Positions 1 through 8,632 of a stretch of DNA of 64,000 nucleotides are shown here, in pieces (the stretch's first letter is position 1; every line of letters starts with the position of its first letter). The position numbers and the translations under genes are program-made. Location: positions 1 to 64,000 of the forward strand of contig JAADIO010000019.1 in assembly GCA_013151235.1 (NCBI GenBank), written 5' to 3'. Origin of the DNA: Deltaproteobacteria bacterium. GTDB taxonomy: Bacteria; CG2-30-53-67. The notes under the pieces were generated by a model. That model was not told the DNA's origin. It did not search any database and saw nothing but the letters and a program-made list of their open reading frames with translations.

Positions 1-79
1 TCACACGAGCCCGATATGCGCCTCCGCCGCCACACCATGGGTTTTGTGGGTCGTCGTAAATGAAATGCAGGATCTTCAT
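1..79 (-). CDS. Glycosyltransferase, N-terminal fragment (runs off window)
   Basis: The minus strand from base 79 reads an open frame to the window edge, so only about 26 residues are visible. They begin MKILHFIYDDPQNPWCGGGG, which resembles the N-terminus of GT-B (family 4) glycosyltransferases: a first beta strand followed by a glycine-rich loop. Its ATG overlaps the TAA stop of the upstream glycosyltransferase in the arrangement TAATG, so the two are probably translationally coupled in the same polysaccharide operon. The rest of the protein, and so its acceptor and donor sugars, lies outside the window. Confidence 0.7.
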   Translation of the reverse strand, partial: MKILHFIYDDPQNPWCGGGGAYRARV

Positions 80-1116
80 TATTCCAGTGCACCCAGGATG
101 AAGTCGAGTTTCCGCTTGAAGGAGGAGAAAGAATAGCGTGCCCGGAACTCTTTTTGCAGTTCTCCGACCTTTTGGAGAGCCGCTTGATATTGGTTGAGCA
201 CGCTCTCGATATTCTCCCTGGCGTCCTTTATATTCTTAAACAGCCATTCGTCCGGCAGGAATCCGGAAATCCCGACGGTGTTCCTGCCGATGACCGGGAT
301 GCCGCTGCTGATTGCCTCTAACAGGACAAGCGGGAATCCCTCAAAGTGCGACGGCAGCAAGAGCAGGTCGACCTCCGGGTAGAAATCGGAGTTTCTCACC
401 CAGCCCCGGAATGTCACCTTGTTCCCCATGTCGTATTTCGTTGCCATGTTTTCCAGAAGGATCCGGTCTTCTCCTTCCCCTCCGATCAGAAGTTCCAGAT
501 CCTTGAAGTTTCCGTTTTCTGTAAGGTCCCGGAATATTCTGATCCCGTCGTCGAATCCTTTGTGGCGCACAAGCCTGCCGAGCATGCCGATACGCTGCTG
601 CCTGCCGGCATGATGTCCGGTCCTGCCTTCTGCATTGAAGAAATTATTCAGGATAAATACCCTTTTGCCGGGGACGATCTTTTCAAGGTTTTCCCGGTTC
701 AGGTCGGTTATTGTGATAAAGGCATCAGGAAGCCTGTAAACCAGCCTGGCGATCCTGTCTTTCAGGTTGCAGAAGCGTTCTCCGAATACACAAAAGCTGT
801 AAACCGTTGGTATATAGGATACAGTCTTTACGCCGAGTCTTTTGAAGATCAGCAGGCCTTTCATGTTCAGCAGGATATGACCTTGCGGCACAATTGCAAA
901 TGCCGGATCGGATTTCCTGACCGTTTCTTTGAGTTTTGGGTAAGACGATATTTTTTCGGCTTCGACGCCGCGCGGGATGTGTTTTGCAAGTTTATCGTTT
1001 CGGTACAGAACCGTCGGATGATGGCCCAGTTCCACGGCTGTCTCGGCTATCTTCATGGTCATCAGTTCATGTCCGCCGATCAGGCCGGCCGGGCAGTAGA
1101 TAATGAAACGGGCCAT
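79..1116 (-). CDS. Glycosyltransferase family 4 (GT-B)
   Basis: This 345-residue protein probably transfers an activated sugar to a lipid-linked glycan at the cytoplasmic face of the membrane. The N-terminal half has the acceptor-domain style (IIYCPAGLIGGHE near residues 4-16). The C-terminal half has the donor-binding signature: IGMLGRLVRHKGF near 176-188 and an EX7E motif (E259 and E267) inside HFEGFPLVLLEA. I chose the ATG at 1116 because a longer frame would run back into the upstream GT2 gene, and GAAAGG lies a short distance upstream of it. It sits between a GT2 gene and a further GT in one minus-strand operon. Donor and acceptor are not predictable. Confidence 0.9.
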   Translation of the reverse strand: MARFIIYCPAGLIGGHELMTMKIAETAVELGHHPTVLYRNDKLAKHIPRGVEAEKISSYPKLKETVRKSDPAFAIVPQGHILLNMKGLLIFKRLGVKTVSYIPTVYSFCVFGERFCNLKDRIARLVYRLPDAFITITDLNRENLEKIVPGKRVFILNNFFNAEGRTGHHAGRQQRIGMLGRLVRHKGFDDGIRIFRDLTENGNFKDLELLIGGEGEDRILLENMATKYDMGNKVTFRGWVRNSDFYPEVDLLLLPSHFEGFPLVLLEAISSGIPVIGRNTVGISGFLPDEWLFKNIKDARENIESVLNQYQAALQKVGELQKEFRARYSFSSFKRKLDFILGALE

Positions 1117-1225
1117 GGATAAGCCTTTCGCGTATCCTGGAGTTATCCATTTATAATGGCTATATGCATTGGTGATAGATCCGGCCTGATTTCCGTAATC
1201 TTCTGGCCGGTATTTAGTGGTGTCT

Positions 1226-2206
1226 CTATGCCGGTCGTTGTACGAGTTTGTCCCGGACCCGTTTCCAAACCCTGTATAAGGGGGGTGTGTAGAGTCTGAG
1301 AAACAAGGCGGCCCTGCGCGGTGCGGGGATGACATAAAGCATGGGATGAACGGCAATGCTTTTCAGGAAATACCTCTTTGCCCTTGCAGTCTTTCCCAGG
1401 CTTGCGCTTACAACCGCCGCGCGGCAGTATGCATCAGAGACACCCTTCCGAATCTCTTTTTGATATTCCTTCCCCTCGAGATGTTGTTTGAAAAAATCGT
1501 ATATTTCCAGGTTCATCTGAAGCTGCGCTGACAACGATTGAGACCAGTAGCCTCCTGCATGGTTTCTGTATACCGCCATAACTTTATTTATCAGCCTGAT
1601 GCTGCCGCGCCGGGCACAGTGGATGAAAAGCGGCCAGTCGCCTACGGGAATCTTGTAGAACCAGTCCGGAAGTTCTCCAATGGCATCTTTCCGGACCATG
1701 GCGGATACCGTTGGGATGAAGTTCAGCCGCAGAAGATCGGTAAGCCCGTAGGATTTCTTGACATGTGCGGGGTGAACAGCCGTGATGCGGTCGGTTGCCT
1801 CATTGAGTTCCTGTACGCGGTGAAAACAGACCGTATATCCGGGATGGGTATCCATGAAATCGGCCTGCTCCTGCAACTTGTTCGGATCCGTCCAGTAGTC
1901 ATCACCGTCCAGCAAAGCGATGTATTTCCCCGTTGCAGCTTTCAGGTTTTCCGTAAAGTTGAAACGACCGGTCGCCCGTCCGTTGATGTATATCACATCT
2001 TTCCGTGAGCGGAGGAAAAGGCGGATACGGTCAGGGTATCTCCCTGCGTAGTCGATGCAGATCTCCCGTGTTCCATCGCTACTTTCATCCTCGCCGACAA
2101 TAATCTCATAATCGAAGTCTGTTTCCTGCATCAGGACGCTCTCCAGCGCCTTCTTGATGTAAGAAGCATGATTATAGGTCTGCAGACAGACGCTGACCTT
2201 GATCAC
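1226..2206 (-). CDS. Glycosyltransferase family 2 (GT-A)
   Basis: The 326-residue protein has the GT-A fold signature of family 2 enzymes: VSVCLQTYNHASYI at residues 4-17, GEDESSDGT at 38-46, and the metal/nucleotide-binding DGDD at 100-103. It probably adds one sugar of the repeat unit built by this operon. The start codon is GTG at 2206, supported by GGGAGG seven or so bases upstream. It follows the DegT aminotransferase gene with only two bases between stop and start. No transmembrane segment is evident, so it is likely a peripheral cytoplasmic enzyme. About 110 bases without a gene separate it from the next GT. Confidence 0.9.
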   Translation of the reverse strand: MIKVSVCLQTYNHASYIKKALESVLMQETDFDYEIIVGEDESSDGTREICIDYAGRYPDRIRLFLRSRKDVIYINGRATGRFNFTENLKAATGKYIALLDGDDYWTDPNKLQEQADFMDTHPGYTVCFHRVQELNEATDRITAVHPAHVKKSYGLTDLLRLNFIPTVSAMVRKDAIGELPDWFYKIPVGDWPLFIHCARRGSIRLINKVMAVYRNHAGGYWSQSLSAQLQMNLEIYDFFKQHLEGKEYQKEIRKGVSDAYCRAAVVSASLGKTARAKRYFLKSIAVHPMLYVIPAPRRAALFLRLYTPPLYRVWKRVRDKLVQRPA

Positions 2207-2208
2207 CT

Positions 2209-3423
2209 TCAGTCCTCCCCCAGCCTTGACAGGATTTCTTTATGGCCGGCAATAATGAAACGGATCAGGGTGCAGATCTTTTCGATGGCTGCTTCTCCGA
2301 TTGCCGTTCCGGTCGGCAGGACCACGACCTTCCGGACGAGTTTCTCCGTTTCGGGAAGGAGGAGATATGCATTCGGGTAATAGGAATGATAAGGCTCCAT
2401 GCGGTGACACCCCGGATAGAAGTAACGGCGGGCCCGGACATTTTCGGCATGCAGTATCCTTATCAGGAGATCCCGGTTGAGGCCCGCAACCTCTTCGTCA
2501 AGCTCGATGACAACGTACTGGTAATTGTTTGCCTCATTGGTGTTGTATTCAAGGAGGCTGATCCCTGGGATTCCCGAAAGATTTTTCTTGTATGTGTGAT
2601 AATTGCGTTGGTTGACTTCGATGAACTTGTCCATGCTTTCCAGTGATGTCAGGCCCATGGCGGCTGAGACTTCATTCATCTTCCCGTTTGCGCCGATGTA
2701 AATGACATTGTCCAGCCCTGCAAATCCGAAGTTCTTCATCAGACGTATCTTGCCGGCCAGTTCGTCATTGTTTGTGGTGACGAGCCCCCCCTCAAAGGTG
2801 TTTATGAATTTGGTTGCATGAAAGCTGAAGACCTCGGCATCGCCGAAATTTCCGATCATGCGCCCGTTGTAAGTGCATCCGAAAGCATGGGCCGCGTCGA
2901 AAAGCAGCCGCAGGTTGTTGTGTCGGGCGATCTCTTCCAGTGCCCCTATGTTGCAGGCCCGGCCCCAAAGGTGTACACCTATGATCCCCGTGGTTCTCGG
3001 CGTGATCAACCGTTCGACCCGGTCCGGATCAATGGTATGCGTCCGCGGGTCGATATCGCAAAAAACAGGGGTGATCTCCTGCCATTGCAGTGCGTGGGCT
3101 GTTGCAACGAAAGTGAAGGAGGGGACGATCACTTCACCCGTCATGCCGGCCGCCCGGGTTGCAATCTCAAGCCCGAGGGTTGCATTGTCCATGGTAATGC
3201 AGTGCCTGACCCCCAGCAGATCGCTCAGTCTCCGTTCGAACTCACGTACCATCGGACCATTGTTGGTCAGCCATCGGCGATCCAGGATGTCCTCAATCCG
3301 CTCGATCAGTTTTCTCCGGTCTCCGATATTCGGACGGCCGACATGGAGAGTTTCGCCGAAGGCGGGCTTTCCGCCGAAAATCGCAAGATCGGACAATGAT
3401 AGATGATCCGTATGTTTACTCAT
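2209..3423 (-). CDS. DegT/DnrJ/EryC1/StrS-family sugar aminotransferase
   Basis: This 404-residue PLP enzyme belongs to the family that transaminates keto-sugar nucleotides to amino sugars. Visible signatures are the aspartate that pairs with the PLP ring nitrogen (D176 in LLFDAAHAFG) and the Schiff-base lysine K205 in SFHATKFINTFEGG. HCITMDNATLGLE (74-86) forms the phosphate-binding region; the usual TNGT-type stretch reads MDNATL. The start ATG at 3423 overlaps the stop of the methyltransferase gene by four bases. Together with the methyltransferase and ATP-grasp gene it suggests that the polysaccharide contains a decorated amino sugar. Regiochemistry and substrate are not evident. Confidence 0.92.
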   Translation of the reverse strand: MSKHTDHLSLSDLAIFGGKPAFGETLHVGRPNIGDRRKLIERIEDILDRRWLTNNGPMVREFERRLSDLLGVRHCITMDNATLGLEIATRAAGMTGEVIVPSFTFVATAHALQWQEITPVFCDIDPRTHTIDPDRVERLITPRTTGIIGVHLWGRACNIGALEEIARHNNLRLLFDAAHAFGCTYNGRMIGNFGDAEVFSFHATKFINTFEGGLVTTNNDELAGKIRLMKNFGFAGLDNVIYIGANGKMNEVSAAMGLTSLESMDKFIEVNQRNYHTYKKNLSGIPGISLLEYNTNEANNYQYVVIELDEEVAGLNRDLLIRILHAENVRARRYFYPGCHRMEPYHSYYPNAYLLLPETEKLVRKVVVLPTGTAIGEAAIEKICTLIRFIIAGHKEILSRLGED

Positions 3424-4190
3424 CCTTGGATCTTTCTTGATCGCATAATAAATATAGGACGATTCAGGAATTCTCCCAGTGAATCGTCTCGTTCTATATT
3501 GGCAGAGTTTGCGTCTTTATATACGATTCCATTGGGTCTTCTTTCGGCAATGCCTATGTTTTGTATTGACCAATCGTCACGAATACCCGATTCCAAGAAC
3601 CGGATCAACTCTTTTTTCGTTCCGTGCTGAAACAACGGCTTTTCGATATTGCCTTGCCAGTTGAAGCCCAGTTGAAAAACGAGCTGTTTTACATGTTTTG
3701 CAAGACGTTTTAAAGATAATAATATATTTGCTTTCGCCGAATCCACGTCACGGATATTTCTGCCGTAGTCATCTCCGACATGATGCAGAACATTCAACAG
3801 GAAACAAATATCCGAATCAACCCAATCCAGGTCATTTCCAAAATCAAAATATTGGGAATAGACCCTGATTTGATCCTGCCATTTCAGAACCCGTGCGGCC
3901 TCTTCCACGAACGCACTATGGGCAGGATTCCCTTCTATGAAGATAGCGAAATCCGCTCCATGGTCAATCATCTCGAAGGTAAAGAAACCGGTATTCCCTC
4001 CGATATCCGTGAACTGGGCGCCACGGCATTCTATATGGCGAAGAATATAATCTAATCGCTCCTGCTCAAAACGAGATCGGATGTTCAACGTTGCAACGGG
4101 CAGGAGATTAGATAAAACCTTCGCAGGTATCTGGTATTGACTGTGCTTGCCGGTTTCGTTGTACAAAGTCAGCAATCTGTCATATTTCAC
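3420..4190 (-). CDS. SAM-dependent methyltransferase-like protein
   Basis: The 256-residue protein has a class I methyltransferase core. Motif I is TDIGGNTGFFTF at residues 61-72, an acidic residue follows at the end of strand 2 (FIEGNPAH), and ICFLLNVLHHVGDD matches the post-motif region of small-molecule methyltransferases. It probably methylates the amino sugar or a substituent in this locus. The start is GTG at 4190, overlapping the end of the ATP-grasp gene by 11 bases, while its own stop overlaps the DegT start by four. I do not recognise a specific subfamily. Confidence 0.8.
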   Translation of the reverse strand: MKYDRLLTLYNETGKHSQYQIPAKVLSNLLPVATLNIRSRFEQERLDYILRHIECRGAQFTDIGGNTGFFTFEMIDHGADFAIFIEGNPAHSAFVEEAARVLKWQDQIRVYSQYFDFGNDLDWVDSDICFLLNVLHHVGDDYGRNIRDVDSAKANILLSLKRLAKHVKQLVFQLGFNWQGNIEKPLFQHGTKKELIRFLESGIRDDWSIQNIGIAERRPNGIVYKDANSANIERDDSLGEFLNRPIFIMRSRKIQG

Positions 4191-5310
4191 TGAATGCTCC
4201 CATGTTTGTCTCTTTCAGGAAGAGGTCGAATGTGCCCTGCTGCAGGAAAATGTCGCAAGTCCTTATTGCCGGGAACTCCTCCAGAAATTGATCTGCTGAA
4301 TAATTGTGAAATGTAATGGGCTGTCCCGAACGACTGATGCCTCCTGACCAGAAATAATAGTCCGACCGACCTGACGAATTTTCATCCGGGGAGACTACGA
4401 AACCATGGTCCTGCAGAAATTTCCCGAACAAGTCTATCCCGTTGTCGACGATGAATTGCATCGGCCCCCAGAGGCGGGGGTTGGCTTCTATCATTACAGC
4501 GTGTCTACCTGCCTTATCAACTCTCAACTCGATCATGATCAATCCGGCAAAGCCGATTTTATGCAGCATTTCCACATATCGCTCCGCCAGGGGGGTTTGA
4601 TGAAAACCGGAACGTCTGGCGAGCAGGATGGATTTTCCGTTTGCCTGTTGCATCAGGTTCTCCTGAGCGAACAATATATCATTCCCAGTCTTTCTGATGT
4701 ATCCAAGCAGGTATATGTTCCTTCCTGCAACATACTCCTGAAAAAAAAATTCATGGGTGTCTTCAGAACTCAGGAACTTCTCCAGACCGAAGCGATTGAG
4801 AATAATGTACGGATAGAGCGCCCTTCCTGTCGAAGAAAAATAGGTCATTGGTTTCGCAACAAAAGGGAAACCGGAAGGGATATCGATAAATTCTTCAGGG
4901 ACATCTAAATTGAAGGATCTGCAGATAGATGCAAAACTCTTTTTGTCCGAAATTTCGGCATAAATTCCTTTCTCAACTAATGGAACAATACAGTTTGCCG
5001 CCTCGATTTCTTCGCGGTGTTCCAGAAGAAACCGATTGAGGTACTCCGTTGTAGGGAGTATTAGAACTCGATCGTAACCGTATTTATGGACGACATGATT
5101 CACCCATGACATGAAAACATCCGGATCCAGGTCCTCCGATTTTCTTTTAAAAAGAACTTTTTCTTTATACGCAGTCAGAAAGATCGGATCTTTGGGGCCG
5201 TTGGCGATAACATGGAAATCTATGTCATGCATAGCGGCCCAGCGGCAAAAAGCGATCACCGCCCGGACATTATACCCCGATAACAGCAAAACGGCTTGAT
5301 TCCAGCTCAT
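4180..5310 (-). CDS. ATP-grasp domain ligase
   Basis: The 376-residue protein has an N-terminal preATP-grasp Rossmann-like region (about 1-110) and an ATP-grasp fold. K153 in PFVAKPMTYFS and the QEYV stretch (191-194) fit nucleotide binding. The metal-binding acidic residues are E261 and the MIEANPRLWG motif at 273-282, as in carboxylate-amine ligases. It may join an amino acid or other carboxylate to the amino sugar made by its neighbours. That substrate role is inference from context only. Its ATG overlaps the flippase stop by four bases (ATGA). Confidence 0.85.
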   Translation of the reverse strand: MSWNQAVLLLSGYNVRAVIAFCRWAAMHDIDFHVIANGPKDPIFLTAYKEKVLFKRKSEDLDPDVFMSWVNHVVHKYGYDRVLILPTTEYLNRFLLEHREEIEAANCIVPLVEKGIYAEISDKKSFASICRSFNLDVPEEFIDIPSGFPFVAKPMTYFSSTGRALYPYIILNRFGLEKFLSSEDTHEFFFQEYVAGRNIYLLGYIRKTGNDILFAQENLMQQANGKSILLARRSGFHQTPLAERYVEMLHKIGFAGLIMIELRVDKAGRHAVMIEANPRLWGPMQFIVDNGIDLFGKFLQDHGFVVSPDENSSGRSDYYFWSGGISRSGQPITFHNYSADQFLEEFPAIRTCDIFLQQGTFDLFLKETNMGAFSEI

Positions 5311-6743
5311 ACAATCTTCGCGAAAAAGAGATTCCGCACCTCCTCAAACATCGCCAGCCTGCAAATCCTGCACACAACTACGTACAGAATTCCGCCTACA
5401 ACGACTTGTGACATGAGCATTATCGCATCGTTCATGAACGGCAACCGGTGCAGCATGTAGACCGCACCCCCCATCATGCCCGCGACCCCCATGTAGGGAA
5501 GAAGATCGGTTACTTGGGCTTTGAACGGATATGCAATCAGATCACCGTTCTTGTAGCTGTTCAGATAATAGGAAGTGATTGCCGTTACGATCTGGCCTGC
5601 AATTATTGCCTTGATCCCCCAGCGCCAGGTGATCCCGATGTTCAGGGCCACCATGGATTTCTTTATGATTTCAAGACGGAACATGAGGTCGGAACGTCCG
5701 TTGGCCAGCAGGACATTCAGGTTGACCATGCTGAGCGGATAAAAGAGTCCGACGATCGCCAGCATCTGCAGGAAGGGTACCGCTGGTTCCCATCGTTTTC
5801 CCAGTAATACGAGGACCAACGGCCGGGCGGTAACAATAAGACCGATCATCATCGGGAAATTAACCAGGGCGATAGTTTTGAGCGCCTTTCGTACTGCATT
5901 CTTCATCCGCTCCGGTTCTCCCTGCATCCTGGAGAAAACCGGGAAAGCCACTCTTCCGACGACCCCGCCCATGGTCTGCGAGGGGATCTGCTGAATGGAA
6001 CGTGCCCGTGTATAGTAGCCCAGCTCCGATGGTGCAAACAGTTTTCCTATGGCCACGTTGTATGCGTTGCGGAAAAGGGCATCCAGAACACCGGAACCCA
6101 GCAGCCTGGAACTGAATCCAAAGAGTTCACGGAGGGCCGATAAACTGAAGTTCCGGCCGGGACGCCATCTGCTGAAGAACCACAAGGTAAGCGAATCGAG
6201 AAGTGTTCCGCTCAGTGTTTGGCCGACAAGGCTCCAGACGCCGAAATGCATGAAGGCCATACCGATCCCTATGACCCCCGAACCGGTTACGGCAATCAGT
6301 CTTACCTTTGCCTGGGTCTTGAAATCCAGCTCTTTGGTCATCAGTGTTGTCTGGATGACCCCCAGCGCGGCAAAGATGAAGTTGAAGGCCAACACGCGGG
6401 TCAGGGATACAAGGGCCGGCTGTTTGTAAAAGCGTGCAATCCATGGAGCGGCTTCCCACAAGGCCGTTGCTGTCAGAAGGCTTAACAGGAGATTGGCATA
6501 AAAGACGGATGTGTAATGTGTTTCCGTCGCGTCCTGCTTCTGGATCAGGGCCGAGCCGAAACCGCTGTCCAGGAAGATATGCCCCAGTGCGATAAAGACC
6601 GTCAACATCCCGATCAGTCCGAACTCGGCGGGCATAAGCAACCTTGCGAGTATGACCAGGACGATGAACTGGACGATCCTGGGACCAACCTGCTCAACCG
6701 CACTCCAGAAAACGCTTTTGATGGCTTTGTCCTTCAGACTCAT
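5307..6743 (-). CDS. Wzx-like polysaccharide flippase (MOP superfamily)
   Basis: A 478-residue integral membrane protein with around 12-14 hydrophobic segments. The N-terminus (SLKDKAIKSVFWSAVEQVGP) and the segment LIPAEFGLIGMLTVFIALG-like at 36-55 are typical of the WzxC/colanic-acid branch of lipopolysaccharide exporters, which flip undecaprenyl-linked repeat units across the inner membrane. It is the first visible gene of the polysaccharide operon, with 400 bases of non-coding DNA upstream. The Shine-Dalgarno sequence is weak. No Wzy polymerase or Wzz chain-length regulator is visible in the window. Confidence 0.9.
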   Translation of the reverse strand: MSLKDKAIKSVFWSAVEQVGPRIVQFIVLVILARLLMPAEFGLIGMLTVFIALGHIFLDSGFGSALIQKQDATETHYTSVFYANLLLSLLTATALWEAAPWIARFYKQPALVSLTRVLAFNFIFAALGVIQTTLMTKELDFKTQAKVRLIAVTGSGVIGIGMAFMHFGVWSLVGQTLSGTLLDSLTLWFFSRWRPGRNFSLSALRELFGFSSRLLGSGVLDALFRNAYNVAIGKLFAPSELGYYTRARSIQQIPSQTMGGVVGRVAFPVFSRMQGEPERMKNAVRKALKTIALVNFPMMIGLIVTARPLVLVLLGKRWEPAVPFLQMLAIVGLFYPLSMVNLNVLLANGRSDLMFRLEIIKKSMVALNIGITWRWGIKAIIAGQIVTAITSYYLNSYKNGDLIAYPFKAQVTDLLPYMGVAGMMGGAVYMLHRLPFMNDAIMLMSQVVVGGILYVVVCRICRLAMFEEVRNLFFAKIV

Positions 6744-7165
6744 ATCTGATTCTAAACCGATTCCCCTTGGCCGACCGGTTTGCTCTCGTTTGGTATCACT
6801 GAATGCAACTTTATGGGCAGGGAATGAAAAACCGTGGTCGGAATATCTTTGTTCTCTCCCTTGTTATGGAGAGCCCGGCGCTTTCGGTTTAACCATGTTT
6901 AGCAAACGTTACGGATAATCTTTACGGTTTCTTCGGCATAATTTATATCCACGCCGGGCGCATCAAGGGTGGGACTGCTTGGGAGATATCGGAAATACAT
7001 ATTTTAGCCCTTATGTGCCTTTATATTTACGATGGCGCATCTTGCCGGGAATTGCAAGATATTTTTTTGGGAAAGCCGGACTCTTGTCAGGTGTGCAAAC
7101 ACAGCAAAGGAACAAAAAACATGGTGCATGAAAGCGGTTTTTGCGAGTTTTCCGGGGTATGAGGA
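6744..7165. other. Intergenic region upstream of flippase operon
   Basis: About 420 bases between the flippase start and the end of the PEP-CTERM gene. It is AT-richer than the flanks and probably contains the promoter of the polysaccharide operon on the minus strand. I could not pick a convincing -35/-10 pair. No open frame here looks like a gene. Confidence 0.5.
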
Positions 7166-7981
7166 CTATAAGTGTGTTCTGGCTTGGGATGATCTACTCC
7201 GCCGGGCATGGCGATGGACCCCAATCATCCCGATCAGGCCGATACCGAAGAGGAAGAGACTGGCCGGTTCCGGTACGACGCTCAGCCGCTGCACATCCTC
7301 GGCGGGAAGCACGTGGTCATAGATCTTCAGGTCATCGAGAGCGCCCGAAAAAAAGAGACCATCATCTTCATCCGTCAGATGGGTCATCCCGATGACCATT
7401 GGAAATCCGGTTGTACTATAAAGAAGAGGACCATCGTTTTCCCCAACAAGGAAGCCATCTATATAAAGTTTATGCCCTGAAGAAGAAAACGTGGTAGTCA
7501 TTTGATGCCATTTGCCATCATTCAAATGAGCCGGAGAGTCTATAATAGACATATCCGGTCCGGGTTGAGGACTTGCATCAACGCGTACACGAATCCTCCC
7601 GTCCCATAGTATTTTGACGGTAAAACCATGATTGCTGTAATAGTTTTCACCGGGATCGGAGCTGAAGATCGTACCGACGGAGCTCTGGGTGGTCTTGAAC
7701 CACGTGGCGAAGGTAAAGACCGACGGTTGCAGGACATCGTCGAAATGGACATGGTCATCGACACCATCGAAGGAGAGGGCGCTCTCCGGATTCCCGAACC
7801 GGTCGGAGGTAAATATCCCCCCCATCACCGTTCCGTTATAACCGTTTCCCTCGGCATCAAGGGCGTTCCCGTCGAAGGGGAACCAGGCTACCGGATCGTC
7901 GATCGGTGCGGCGCCGGCGGGTTGCCAGGCGAAGAGAATGCAGGGCATCAGGAGAAGGACAGAGAGGATCTTTTTCATCAT
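7166..7981 (-). CDS. LamG-like PEP-CTERM sorted protein
   Basis: This 271-residue exported protein begins with a signal peptide (MMKKILSVLLLMPCILFAWQ, cleavage near AGA-AP at residues 22-26). It then has a concanavalin A/LamG-like domain (about 30-232): WFPFDGNALDAEGNGYNG and ALDDLKIYDHVL are typical first and last strands. The C-terminus carries a classic PEP-CTERM signal: VPEP at 236-239, a hydrophobic helix, then an Arg-rich tail. Exosortase should cleave and sort it to the surface or matrix. Neither exosortase nor its partners are in the window, so they must be elsewhere. A sigma-54-like site lies about 95 bases upstream. The second ATG (7978) has the better spacing to AAGGAG. Confidence 0.9.
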   Translation of the reverse strand: MMKKILSVLLLMPCILFAWQPAGAAPIDDPVAWFPFDGNALDAEGNGYNGTVMGGIFTSDRFGNPESALSFDGVDDHVHFDDVLQPSVFTFATWFKTTQSSVGTIFSSDPGENYYSNHGFTVKILWDGRIRVRVDASPQPGPDMSIIDSPAHLNDGKWHQMTTTFSSSGHKLYIDGFLVGENDGPLLYSTTGFPMVIGMTHLTDEDDGLFFSGALDDLKIYDHVLPAEDVQRLSVVPEPASLFLFGIGLIGMIGVHRHARRSRSSQARTHL

Positions 7982-8073
7982 CGGCTCCTTTCATAAAAAG
8001 AACGGTTGAGAAGAGAAAGGGGCGCCCCATCCCGAAGGCCAGGAATGCGGATCCCTTCTGACCGGAGGAGAAG

Positions 8074-8089
8074 GCACAATACATGCCAA
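8074..8089 (-). promoter_or_regulatory. Candidate sigma-54 promoter for the PEP-CTERM gene
   Basis: Read on the minus strand the site is TTGGCATGTATTGTGC. The GG and GC dinucleotides are 12 bases apart from first G to first G, the spacing sigma-54 needs, and the -24 box is close to TGGCACG. It would start transcription about 80 bases before the PEP-CTERM gene. PEP-CTERM genes in other bacteria are known to be driven by RpoN with the PrsK/PrsR pair. The -12 box (GTGC rather than TTGC) is one base off. Confidence 0.45.
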
Positions 8090-8632
8090 TCAATCCGATA
8101 ACGGGATAAGGCCGGGAAACCTTCAGAAACAAAAGGAAAATCCGGGAGGGGTACAGACGATAGGGTGGGACGGAAGATCAGAACAGAATCAAGAATCTGA
8201 CAACCGTCAGGTTTCCGACGAAGGGCCGGGAAACAGGCAAGATGAAGAGCTCCTCTCCTGAAGAGTGCCGGGATGCTTGTTCCCATGGCGGTGTTGCTTT
8301 GCCCTGAATGATTCCTGTGAAGGGCTGAATTAGGGTTCTCTATGTGTGTCCGGCACACCTCCCCCCATCCTTTGCCCCACGATACTATAAGGATCCTTTA
8401 CTGCCAACGTTAAAAAGCTGTCCCGGGACTGTCTGTACAGGAGAAATAAAGATTGCTTCCGCCGGGGAAATTGAATAATCTGGAAGATAAAGTCAAAACC
8501 GAAAAGCATCAACCGTGGGGCAACACAGGGTGCCACGGGGAAAAGGCAAGACAGGGATCAAGTCAAAACCGGAAAGCGGCCTCTCGCCAGTACGCGAAGA
8601 AGACAAAAGAGTTTGACCACAGGAGACTATTG
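8090..8632. other. Non-coding stretch with periodic repeat tract
   Basis: About 540 bases between the PEP-CTERM gene and the TPR membrane protein. No credible gene is visible. The right-hand part, about 8473-8620, has the short-period repeat style (variants of accg.gg..acacagg, cacgggg, aaagc) seen also near 13.0, 13.6 and 15.4 kb. Confidence 0.5.
8473..8620. repeat. Degenerate short-period intergenic repeat, copy 1
   Basis: A purine-rich tract of loosely repeated units about 10-12 bases long, such as AACACAGGGTGCCACGGGG and GTCAAAACCGGAAAGC; the phrase GTCAAAACCG(A/G)AAAGC occurs twice. It resembles the tracts at 12990-13110, 13560-13620 and 15340-15465. It lies just before a gene start but ends before the Shine-Dalgarno sequence. 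Confidence 0.6.

Noticed and set aside
7978-8358. Possible minus-strand gene upstream of the PEP-CTERM gene
   Set aside because: It has no domain or ribosome site, an Arg/Pro/Ser-rich composition, and would cover the sigma-54-like site.
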